Of a DNA stretch of 64,000 nt, positions 14,557 through 24,000 are shown in pieces. The translations under genes and the position numbers were made by a program. The first letter of the stretch is position 1; each line of letters starts with the position of its first letter. The stretch is from Myxococcus qinghaiensis. Lineage in GTDB: Bacteria; Myxococcota; Myxococcia; Myxococcales; Myxococcaceae. The stretch lies in the NCBI RefSeq assembly GCF_024198215.1, contig NZ_JAKCFA010000022.1, positions 152,932-216,931 of the forward strand. The letters are read 5' to 3'. Below the pieces are notes generated by a model. The model did not search any database, had not been told where the DNA came from, and worked only from the letters and a program-made list of their open reading frames with translations.

Positions 14557-17500
14557 ATGAAACAGCGCAACGAGCCGTCACCGGGTGACTTTCCCCACCT
14601 CGTGGATCTGCTGTGCCACCGCGCGCAGACACAGGGTGATTCGCTGCTGTATCGCTTCCTGGAGTCGGGCGACGTCGACGGCCCCATCGAGGAGTGGAGC
14701 TACGCGCGGCTGGACACGCGCGCCAGGGCGCTGGGCGCGCTCCTGAGGGCCTCCGGGGCCCAGGGACAGCGTGCGCTGCTGCTGTATGCGCCCGGCATGG
14801 AATTCGTCGCGGGCTTCATGGGCTGTCTCTACGGCGGCGTGGTGGCCGTGCCGTGTTACCCGCCAGATCCCACGCGCCTGGAGCGCACCCTGCCCCGCCT
14901 GCGCGCCATCGCCCAGGACTGCGGCGCGCGCTACGTGCTCACCAGCAGCTTCATCCTGGAGATGTCGGAGCTGTTCACGCCCCAGGCGCCGGAGCTGGCG
15001 GAGCTGAAGTGGCTGGCCAGTGACGCGGTGCCGGAGGCTCAGGCCGCGGAGTGGCGCCGCCCGGAATTGGAGGGCGGCACGCTGGCGTTCCTCCAGTACA
15101 CGTCAGGCTCTACCGGTAATCCCAAGGGGGTGATGGTGAGCCACGCCAACATCCTCCACAACGAGGCACTCATCTCCCGAGGCTTCGGGCTGGATGCGTC
15201 GCGCTCGTCGGGGATGGGCTGGCTGCCCATGTTCCACGACATGGGGCTCATCGGAAAAGTGCTGCAGCCGATGTACCTCGGCTTCCCCTGCACGCTGATG
15301 TCGCCCATCTCCTTCCTGCAGCGCCCGCTGCGGTGGCTGGAGGCCATCTCCCACTTCCAGGCGACGTGCAGCGGCGGGCCCAACTTCGCCTACGACTTGT
15401 GCGTGAGGAAGGCGACCGACGAGGACCGGGCGAAGCTGAAGCTGGGGAGCTGGGAGCTGGCCTTCAACGGCGCGGAGCCGGTGCGGCGCGAGACGCTGGA
15501 GCGCTTCGCGGACGCCTTCGCCCCGTGTGGATTCAAGAGCACTTCGTTCTACCCCTGCTACGGCCTGGCGGAGGCCACGCTCATCGTCACGGGCGGCACG
15601 CAGGGCGAGCCCTTCGTGCACGGGCGATTCACCGCGGAGGCGCTGGAGCAGGGCCGCGCGGAGGCCCCGACCGAGGCCACCGACAACGCGCGCGTGCGCA
15701 CGCTGGTGGGCGCGGGAATCAGCGCCCCGGACCAGCGGGTTCTGATCGTCCATCCCGAGACGCGCGAGCCGCTGGGCGCGAATGCCGTGGGCGAGGTGTG
15801 GGTGTCGGGTCCGAGCGTGGCGCAAGGGTACTGGTCTCGACCCGAGGAGACGGCCCACGCCTTCGGGGCGCGGCTGGCCTCGGGCGAGGGTCCGTTCCTG
15901 CGCACCGGAGACCTGGCCTTCCTGTCGCCCGAAGGGCAGCTCTTCGTCACCGGCCGGCTCAAGGACCTGCTCATCATCCGGGGTCGCAACCTGTACCCCC
16001 AGGATTTGGAGCTGGAGGCGGAGCGCGCGCACCGCGCCATTCGCGCCGGCTGCTGCGCGGCCTTCAGCGTGGACGTGGAGGGCGAGGAGAAGCTGGTGCT
16101 CGCGGCCGAGGTGGACATGCGCGACGGCTTCGACGCGTCGGCTGTCGTCGCCGCCGTGCGCCGTGCGTTCGCCGAGCAGCACGCGGTCCACGCGCATGGC
16201 GTGGTGCTGCTCGCGGCGCGCAGCATTCCCAAGACGTCCAGCGGGAAGATTCAGCGTCGGGCGACGAAGGCGGCCTATCTGGCGGGTGAGCTGGAGGTCG
16301 TCGAGGCCTCCGTGACGGAGCCCGAGGCGATTGAAGTGCCCTCGACGCCGACGCGCCCCCTCAAGGAGACGCTCGCGCTGGCGGCCGAGTCGGAGCGCGC
16401 CGCGCACGTCCAGGACTACCTGCGCCACGCCGTGGCGCGCACGCTGCGCATGGACGCCGCGAAGCTGCCGGGCCACACGGAGCTGGCGAGCCTGGGACTC
16501 GACTCGCTGATGGTGCTGGAGCTGCATGGCCAGCTGGAGTCCGAGCTGGGCGTGGCGCTGCCCGCGGCCTTCCTCTGGATGAGCCCGACGCTGGACGCCG
16601 CCGCCGCGAAGCTGCTGGAGGCGTGGCAGGGCATCCGGCCGGAGACGGCGCTCGTCGCGCCGCCGCTGAGCGCGGGGCCTCGCGAGGGTGAGCTGCCCCT
16701 GTCTTCAGGCCAGCTGCGCCTGTGGTTCCTGGACCGGCTGGTGCCGGACAGCGCGCTCTACAACCTCCACTTCCAGCTCCGGCTCACCGGCCCCCTGGAC
16801 GCGGAGGCCCTGGGACGCAGCCTGGACGCGCTGCTGGCGCGGCACCCCACGCTGAGCGCGGGCTTCCCCGAAGTGGACGGACAGCCGCGCCTGGTGACGC
16901 GCGCGCCCGCGCCGCTGGCGCTTCCCCGCTTCGACCTGCGCGCGCTGGAGTCCGAGGCCCGCGCCGCGGAGCTGCGGCGGCTGTCGCTGGAGCAGTCGCG
17001 CGAGCCCTTCCGCCTGTCGGAGGGCCCCTCCGTGCGCGCCTCGCTGGTGGTCCTGGGTGAGCAGGAGCACGTGCTGCTGATGACCCAGCACCACATCGCC
17101 ACGGATGGCTGGTCCATCGGCGTGCTGGCGCGCGAATTGGCGGCGCTGTACCGGGCGCAGGTCTCCGGAGCGAGCGCCGAGCTGCCGCTCCCCGCCCTCC
17201 AGTACACGGACTTCGCGCGGTGGCAGCAGGGCCTGGGCGCGCGGCTCGACGGGCAGCGGGCGTATTGGGGCAAGCAGCTCGCGGGCCTGTCTCGCCTGGA
17301 GCTGCCCACCGACTTCCCGCGTCCCCGCGAGCCGGGCTTCCAGGGCGCGCTGCACCGGCTCACGCTGGAGCGTCCGCTGGTGGAGTCGCTGCGTGCGCTG
17401 GGGCGTCGCGAGGGCTGCACGCTCTTCGTCACGCTGACGGCGGCGTGGACGGCGCTCCTGCACCGCTACAGCGGCCAGGAAGACTTCGGCGTGGGCACCG

Positions 17501-20500
17501 TGGTGGCGAACCGCGAGCGCCCCGAGCTGCGGGACGTGGTGGGCTTCTTCGCCCATACGCTCGTGCTGCGGGCCAATGTCGCGGGGCAGCCGACCTTCCG
17601 CGAGCTGCTGGCGCGGACGCGGCAGACCTTCCACGAGGCGCTGTCCCACGCGGACCTCCCCTTCGAGGAGGTCGTCGGCGCGGCGCGGGCGCCTCGCGGT
17701 GGCGCGGACAACCCGCTGTTCCAGACGGCGCTGTTGCTGGAGGCGCTGCCTCCCACGGACCTGACGGTGCCGGGCATGCAGTGGCAGCCGGTGTTGCCGG
17801 TGCCGGATGGCGCGGTGGAGGGCACGTCGAAGTTCGACCTCCAGCTGTCACTCGCGGAGACGGCGGACGGCCTCACGGGCGCGCTCGAGTACCGCACGGA
17901 CCTCTTCTCGGCCACCACCGTGGCGCGCCTGGCGAGGCACCTGGAGACGCTGCTGCGCGCGGCCGTGGACGCGTCCGAGACCCGGGTGGAGGACCTGGCC
18001 CTGCTCGACGCCGTGGAGACGCGGCGGCTGCTGGTGGACTGGAACGAGCTGACGCCCTCGGCGCCCGAGGACGCGGCGGCGTGCATCCACGCGCAGTTCC
18101 GCGCCCAGGCGGCGAAGACGCCCGACGCAGTGGCCGTGGTGGGTGACGACGGAGAGCTCACCTACGCGGAGCTGGACGCGCGCTCCAACGCGCTGGCGTG
18201 GCATCTGCGGACGCTGGGCGTGGGGCCCGAGGTGCGGGTGGGCCTGTGCCTGGAGCGCTCGGCGGCCATGGTCGTCGCGATGATGGGCGTGCTCAAGGCG
18301 GGCGGCGCCTACGTGCCGCTGGACCCGGACTATCCCCGCGAGCGCCTGGCGTACATGCTGGAGGACTCCGGCGCGGCCGTGCTGCTCACGGAGACGCACC
18401 TGGAGGGCACCGTGCCCGCGGGTCGCGCTCGCATCGTCCCGCTGGAGAGCGTGGCGCTGACGGCTGGCGCGGGGCGCGATGCGCCTCCCCCTTCCGGGAT
18501 GGGCCCGACGAACCTCGCGTACGTCATCTACACGTCCGGCTCCACGGGGCGCCCCAAGGGCGTGATGGTGCCCCATGGCGGCGTGGCCAACTTCTTCACC
18601 GCGATGGACGCGCGCATCGGCGACCAGCCCGCGGGCGCGTGGCTGGCTGTCACCAGCATCTCCTTCGACATCTCCGTGCTGGAGCTGCTGTGGACGCTCA
18701 CGCGCGGCTTCAAGGTCGTGGTGCAGGGCGACGGCGCGTCCATCAAGGCGCCCGCCCGGGCCTCAGCGGCGAAGCGCAAGCCGATGGAGATGAGCCTCTT
18801 CTACTTCGCGGATGACGCGGAGGCGACGTCGGGAGACCGCTACCGGCTGCTGCTGGAGGGCGCGAAGTTCGCGGACCGCCATGGCTTCGCGGCGGTGTGG
18901 ACGCCGGAGCGCCACTTCCACGCCTTCGGCGGGCTGTACCCCAGTCCCTCCGTCGCGGGCGCCGCCATCGCCGCGGTGACGGAGCGCGTGGCCATCCGCG
19001 CCGGCAGCGTCGTGCTGCCCCTGCACCACCCGGTCCGCGTGGCCGAGGAGTGGGCGCTGGTGGACAACATCTCCCGGGGCCGCGTGGGCATCTCCGTCGC
19101 CTCCGGCTGGCATGCGAATGACTTCGTCTTCGCGCCCGAGCGCTACGAGAAGCGCCGCGAGCTGATGCTGGAGGGCCTGGAGACGGTGCGCCGGCTCTGG
19201 CGCGGTGAGACGCTGCGCATGACGGGCGGCGCGGGCGCGCAGGTGGACGTGACGCTGCGGCCCCGCCCGGTGCAGAAGGAGCTGCCGGTGTGGCTCACGG
19301 CGGCGGGCAACCCGGAGACGTTCCTCACCGCGGGCAAGCTGGGCTGCCACGTCCTCACCCACCTGTTGGGTCAGACGTGGGAGGACCTGGAGAAGAAGCT
19401 GGTCCTCTACCGCGACGCCTGGCGCGCGGCGGGGCACGCGGGTGACGGCCACGTCACGCTGATGCTCCACACCTTCATCGGCGAGGACGCCGCCCAGGTG
19501 CGCTCGGTGGTGGAGAAGCCCTTCCGCGACTACCTGCGCAGCTCCGCGGACCTGATGCGAGGCCTGGGGCAGACGCTGGGCGTGGACCTGAACACCGCCA
19601 CCGAGGCGGATCTGGATCGACTGGCGGCGCAGGCGTTCGAGCGTTACTTCGAGACGAGCGGCTTGTTCGGCACCCCGCGCTCCGTGCGCGAGCAGATGGA
19701 GCGGCTGCGCTCGCTGGGCGTGGACGAGGTGGGGTGCCTCATCGACTTCGGAATCCCCGCGGACACCGTGCTGGCCAGCCTCCCCCTGCTCCTCGAGGTG
19801 AAGCTCCAGGCGGACCGCGAGGGCCGTCGCTCCGGCACCGCGCGCTCCATTCCGCTCAACCTGCGCGAGCACGCCGTCACGCACCTGCAATGCACGCCGT
19901 CGCTGGCGCGCGCGCTGATGGCCGAGCCCGAGTCCTCCGAGGCGGTGGGCGGGCTGCGCCGGCTGATGGTCGGCGGCGAGGCCCTCCCCTCCTCCCTCGG
20001 CGCCTCGCTGCGGCAGGTGCTGGGCGAGGGCTCGCGGCTGCTCAACATGTACGGCCCCACGGAGACGACCATCTGGTCGTCCACGCACGACGTGCGCGAC
20101 GAGTCCGCGCCGGTGGTCTCCATCGGCACGCCGTTCCTGAGGACGCAGTTCTACCTGCTCGACGCGCGGATGCGCCCGGTGCCGGTGGGCGTGCCTGGGG
20201 AGCTGTTCATCGGTGGCGCGGGCGTGGTGCGCGGCTACCTGGCGCGTCCGGAGCTGACGGCGGAGCGCTTCCTGCCGGACCCGTTCGCTCGCGAGCCGGG
20301 TGCGCGGCTGTACCGCACGGGTGACAGGGCGCGCTGGCGCGAAGACGGCACGGTGGAGTTCCTGGGCCGCGTGGACCACCAGCTCAAGGTGCGTGGCTTC
20401 CGCATCGAGGCGGGTGAAATCGAGGCGGTGCTCAGCGCCAGGCCGGAGGTGCGCGAGGCCGTCGTCGTGGCCCGCGAGGACACGCCGGGCGACGTGCGGC

Positions 20501-21030
20501 TGGTGGCCTACGTGGTGCAGCGGGACGGACACGCCATCGACGCGGCGGCGCTGCGCGACGCGGTGGCGCAGCGGCTGCCCGAGCACATGGTGCCGTCGCT
20601 GGTGGTGGAGCTGCCGGCGCTGCCCCTCACGCCCAACGGCAAGGTGGACCGCAAGGCCCTGCCCGCGCCCACGGCGACGCGGGCCTCGCGCGCGGCCTTC
20701 GTGGCGCCGCAGGGTCAGCTGGAGCAGCAGATCTCCGACATCTGGAAGGAAGTGCTCAAGGTCGAGCAGGTCGGCGTGAACGACAACTTCTTCGACCTGG
20801 GCGGGCACTCGCTGCTGATGGTGCAGGTGCACACCCGACTCAAGGCGGTGCTCGGTGGGGAGCTGCCGCTGCTCAAGCTGTTGGAACATCCCACCGTCAG
20901 CGCGCTCGCGCGGTTCGTGCGTCAGGGGACTCCGGCCGGGGCTTCATCGGTGGAGACGGCGCAAGACCGGGCGAAGCGGCAGCTGGAGAGTCTGAAGCGG
21001 CAGCAGCAACGGGCACGGAAACAGGGGTAG
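14557..21030 (+). CDS. NRPS1: FAAL-ACP-C-A(Gly)[FMN monooxygenase insert]-PCP loading subunit
   Basis: The protein has 2,157 residues and is the first gene of the assembly line. Residues 1 to about 590 form a fatty acyl-AMP ligase (YTSGSTGNPKG; the FAAL element around FLQRPLRWLEAIS; FYPCYGLAEATL). An ACP follows, with phosphopantetheine Ser650 in LGLDSLM. An LCL-type condensation domain has HHIATDG at 845-851. The adenylation domain starts near 1174 and is split after motif A4 (FDIS, about 1370) by a luciferase-like monooxygenase (about 1410-1750), then resumes with YGPTE near 1831. The PCP serine is Ser2085. The pocket residues read DILQMGMIWK, eight of ten with the published glycine code. 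The subunit therefore activates a fatty acid and joins it to glycine, which may be oxidised in place. The basic tail (KRQLESLKRQQQRARKQG) is a probable docking element. The stop lies seven bases before PKS1. Confidence 0.93.
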   Translation: MKQRNEPSPGDFPHLVDLLCHRAQTQGDSLLYRFLESGDVDGPIEEWSYARLDTRARALGALLRASGAQGQRALLLYAPGMEFVAGFMGCLYGGVVAVPCYPPDPTRLERTLPRLRAIAQDCGARYVLTSSFILEMSELFTPQAPELAELKWLASDAVPEAQAAEWRRPELEGGTLAFLQYTSGSTGNPKGVMVSHANILHNEALISRGFGLDASRSSGMGWLPMFHDMGLIGKVLQPMYLGFPCTLMSPISFLQRPLRWLEAISHFQATCSGGPNFAYDLCVRKATDEDRAKLKLGSWELAFNGAEPVRRETLERFADAFAPCGFKSTSFYPCYGLAEATLIVTGGTQGEPFVHGRFTAEALEQGRAEAPTEATDNARVRTLVGAGISAPDQRVLIVHPETREPLGANAVGEVWVSGPSVAQGYWSRPEETAHAFGARLASGEGPFLRTGDLAFLSPEGQLFVTGRLKDLLIIRGRNLYPQDLELEAERAHRAIRAGCCAAFSVDVEGEEKLVLAAEVDMRDGFDASAVVAAVRRAFAEQHAVHAHGVVLLAARSIPKTSSGKIQRRATKAAYLAGELEVVEASVTEPEAIEVPSTPTRPLKETLALAAESERAAHVQDYLRHAVARTLRMDAAKLPGHTELASLGLDSLMVLELHGQLESELGVALPAAFLWMSPTLDAAAAKLLEAWQGIRPETALVAPPLSAGPREGELPLSSGQLRLWFLDRLVPDSALYNLHFQLRLTGPLDAEALGRSLDALLARHPTLSAGFPEVDGQPRLVTRAPAPLALPRFDLRALESEARAAELRRLSLEQSREPFRLSEGPSVRASLVVLGEQEHVLLMTQHHIATDGWSIGVLARELAALYRAQVSGASAELPLPALQYTDFARWQQGLGARLDGQRAYWGKQLAGLSRLELPTDFPRPREPGFQGALHRLTLERPLVESLRALGRREGCTLFVTLTAAWTALLHRYSGQEDFGVGTVVANRERPELRDVVGFFAHTLVLRANVAGQPTFRELLARTRQTFHEALSHADLPFEEVVGAARAPRGGADNPLFQTALLLEALPPTDLTVPGMQWQPVLPVPDGAVEGTSKFDLQLSLAETADGLTGALEYRTDLFSATTVARLARHLETLLRAAVDASETRVEDLALLDAVETRRLLVDWNELTPSAPEDAAACIHAQFRAQAAKTPDAVAVVGDDGELTYAELDARSNALAWHLRTLGVGPEVRVGLCLERSAAMVVAMMGVLKAGGAYVPLDPDYPRERLAYMLEDSGAAVLLTETHLEGTVPAGRARIVPLESVALTAGAGRDAPPPSGMGPTNLAYVIYTSGSTGRPKGVMVPHGGVANFFTAMDARIGDQPAGAWLAVTSISFDISVLELLWTLTRGFKVVVQGDGASIKAPARASAAKRKPMEMSLFYFADDAEATSGDRYRLLLEGAKFADRHGFAAVWTPERHFHAFGGLYPSPSVAGAAIAAVTERVAIRAGSVVLPLHHPVRVAEEWALVDNISRGRVGISVASGWHANDFVFAPERYEKRRELMLEGLETVRRLWRGETLRMTGGAGAQVDVTLRPRPVQKELPVWLTAAGNPETFLTAGKLGCHVLTHLLGQTWEDLEKKLVLYRDAWRAAGHAGDGHVTLMLHTFIGEDAAQVRSVVEKPFRDYLRSSADLMRGLGQTLGVDLNTATEADLDRLAAQAFERYFETSGLFGTPRSVREQMERLRSLGVDEVGCLIDFGIPADTVLASLPLLLEVKLQADREGRRSGTARSIPLNLREHAVTHLQCTPSLARALMAEPESSEAVGGLRRLMVGGEALPSSLGASLRQVLGEGSRLLNMYGPTETTIWSSTHDVRDESAPVVSIGTPFLRTQFYLLDARMRPVPVGVPGELFIGGAGVVRGYLARPELTAERFLPDPFAREPGARLYRTGDRARWREDGTVEFLGRVDHQLKVRGFRIEAGEIEAVLSARPEVREAVVVAREDTPGDVRLVAYVVQRDGHAIDAAALRDAVAQRLPEHMVPSLVVELPALPLTPNGKVDRKALPAPTATRASRAAFVAPQGQLEQQISDIWKEVLKVEQVGVNDNFFDLGGHSLLMVQVHTRLKAVLGGELPLLKLLEHPTVSALARFVRQGTPAGASSVETAQDRAKRQLESLKRQQQRARKQG
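18784..19802 (+). other. Luciferase-like FMN monooxygenase domain inserted in the glycine adenylation domain
   Basis: About 340 residues of the MupA/Atu3671 luciferase-like group interrupt the A domain between motifs A4 and A5. Landmarks are MEMSLFYFADDAEA, AAVWTPERHFHAFGGLYPSP, RAGSVVLPLHHPVRVAEEW and GRVGISVASGWHANDF. As I recall, glycine A domains carrying such inserts occur in the terminal modules of myxothiazol- and melithiazol-type pathways, where alpha-hydroxylation of glycine leads to a terminal amide. Here the domain sits in the first module and the chain is extended afterwards. Confidence 0.9.
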
Positions 21031-21037
21031 GACCATC

Positions 21038-24000
21038 ATGGGGCAACAGCGGGAGTACCAGGGGGACGTGGGGCTGGCGGTGGCCATCGTCGGCATGGCC
21101 GTGCGCGTTCCTGGTGCCGAGGACGTGGACGCGTTCTGGCGCCTGCTGCGCGAAGGCGTGGAAGGCATCACCTTCTTCTCCGACGACGCGCTCAAGTCCC
21201 TGGGTGTCGACCCGGCGTTCCTGGCCAATCCCCACTTCGTCCGCGCGGCGCCGGTGCTGGAGCGACCGGCCCGCTTCGACGCGGGCTTCTTCGGCTACGC
21301 CCCGCGCGAGGCGGAGCTGTTGGACCCCCAGCACCGCGTCTTCCTGGAGTGTGTCTGGAAGGCGCTGGAGCACGCGGGCTACGCGCCGGGGCGCATCCCC
21401 GGAACGACGGGCCTCTACGCGGGCTCCAGCCTCAGCAGCTACCTGCTCTTCAACCTGCTCTCGCGCGCGGAGTTCCAGCAGGCCGAGGACACCTTCCCGG
21501 CCATGGTGGCCAACGACAAGGACTTCCTCGCCACGCGCGTGGCCTACCACCTGGACTTCAAGGGCCCGGCGTTGACGGTGCAGACGGGCTGCTCCACGTC
21601 GCTGGTGGCCACGCACCTCGCCTGCCAGTCTCTGCTGGGCTACCAGTGTGACGTGGCGCTCGCGGGTGGCGTGTCCGTGCACGTGCCGCAGCGCACCGGC
21701 TACCACTACCAGGAAGGTGGCATCACCTCTCCGGACGGCCACTGCCGCGCGTTCGACGCGAAGGGCCAGGGCACGCTCTTCGGCAGCGGCGCGGGCGTGG
21801 TGGTGCTCAAGCGCCTGGAGGATGCGCTCAACGACGGCGACACCATCCACGCCGTCATCCGCGCGTCCGCCATCAACAACGACGGCGCGATGAAGGTCGG
21901 CTTCACCGCGCCCGGCGTGGAGGGCCAGGTGGAGGTCATCGCCCGGGCCCAGGCCATCGCGGAGGTGGCGCCGGACTCCATCGGCTACGTGGAGGCTCAC
22001 GGTACGGCCACGCCGCTCGGCGACCCCATCGAAGTGCAGGCGCTCGACACCGTGTTCCGCGCCGGCACCGACAAGCGGGGGTTCTGCGGGCTCGGCTCGG
22101 TGAAGACGAACGTGGGCCACCTGGACGCGGCGGCGGGCGTGACGGGGCTGGTGAAGACGGTGCTCTCGCTGGAGCACGCGGAGCTGCCGCCCAGCCTGAA
22201 CTACGAGACGCCCAACCCGCGCATCGACTTCGCCAACAGCCCCTTCTACGTCAACACCGCGCTCAAGCCCTGGCCCGAGAGCGCCACGCCGCGCCGCGCG
22301 GGCGTCAGCTCGTTCGGCATCGGCGGCACCAACGCACACGTCATCCTGGAGGAAGCGCCGTTCGTCCGGCCGGGTGACTCGGCGCGCGCGTGGCAGCTTT
22401 TGGTGCTCTCCGCGCGGACGCAGACGGCGCTGGAGAAGCAGACCACCTTCCTGCTGGAGCACTTGAAGACGCACCCCGAGCAGTCGCTCGCGGACGTCGC
22501 CTGGACGCTGCAGATGGGCCGCAAGGCGCTGGACCTCCGGCGCGTGCTGGTGTGCCGCGACAGGGACGACGCCGTGCGCGTGCTGGAGACCCGGGACCCG
22601 CAGCGGCTGTTCACGCTCGCGCCCGGCTCCGCCACGACGTCGGCGGTCTTCATGTTCCCCGGTGGCGGCGCGCAGTACCCGGACATGGGCCGGGGCCTCT
22701 ATGACGCGGAGCCCGCGTTCCGCGAAGCCGTGGACCGGTGCTTCGCGCTTCTGCGCCCCCGACTGGGCTTCGACCTGAAGCCCGTCATGTACCCGGACGC
22801 GGCCAGCGCGGCGACCGCGAGCCAGCGCCTCAAGCGGACGTCGGTGGCGCTGCCCGCGCTGTTCACCGTCGAGTACGCCCTGGCGCGCCTCTGGGAGTCT
22901 TGGGGCGTGAAGCCCGAGGCCGTCATCGGCCACAGCCTGGGTGAGTACACGGCGGCCTGCCTCGCGGGCGTGTTCTCGCTGGAGGACGCGCTGGCGCTGG
23001 TGGTGCTGCGCGGCAAGCTCTTCGAGGAGCTGCCCGGTGGCGGCATGCTCAGCGTGCCCCTGCCGGAGTCGGAGGTGCGGCCCCTGCTCGGGGAGACGCT
23101 GTCCCTGGCGGCGGTGAACGGGCCCTCGCAGTGCGCGGTCGCCGGCACGGTGGAGGCCGTCGAGGCCCTCGCGGCCGAGCTCACACGCCGCGAGGTGGAG
23201 TTCCGTCACATCCCCATCGACGTGGCGGCGCACTCGCATCTGGTGGCGCCGATTCTCGCGCGCTTCCAGGAGTTCATCGGAACGCTCCAGCTCAGCGCGC
23301 CCACCCTGCCGTTGATGTCCAACGTCACCGGCACGTGGATGACGCCCGAGGAGGCGACGGACCCGGCGTACTGGACGCGCCACCTGCGCCAGACGGTGCG
23401 CTTTGGCGACGGCATCCGCACGCTGGCGGGAGTTCCCCACCGCGTGTACCTGGAGGTCGGCCCCGGCCGCACGCTGAGCACGCTGGCGCGACTCCAGCTC
23501 ACCGGCCCGCAGGCGCCTCCCGTCCTCCCCTCGCTGCGCCACCCACAGGACCCGGTGCCCGACGAGGAGCTGCTCACCGCCACGCTCGGCAAGCTCTGGG
23601 CGGCGGGAATCGACATCGACTGGAACGGCGTGCGCCGCGACAAGCGACGCCTGCGCGTGCCCCTGCCCACCTATCCCTTCGAGGGACAGGACTACTGGCT
23701 CGCGCCGGAAGCGCCTTCCACTCAGCGCCGCGGTGCCGCGCGCAAGACGACGGACGTGGGCGGCTGGTTCTACGTGCCTTCGTGGAAGCGCGCGCCGCTG
23801 CCCCTGCCCCGAGCGGGTGCCAGCACGGTGCGCGACTGGGTCGTGTTCCTGGATGCGGGCGGCGTGGGCGAAACCCTGGCCGGGCGACTGGAGAGCGCGG
23901 GCCACCGCGTCGCGCGCGTGTCACGCGGTGCTCGGCTGCAGGAGCTGGGCGAGCACCACTTCAGCCTGGACCCCGCGGACGCGAACGAGCCCGCGTTCCT

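Noticed and set aside
20897..23905. Minus-strand open frame of 1,002 codons over PKS1 (others at 1286-3715, 18763-20889, 25458-28007, 33637-36111)
   Set aside because: They lie opposite proteins with intact catalytic motifs, have no recognisable domain, and are rich in His/Arg/Gln as expected for reverse reading of such genes.
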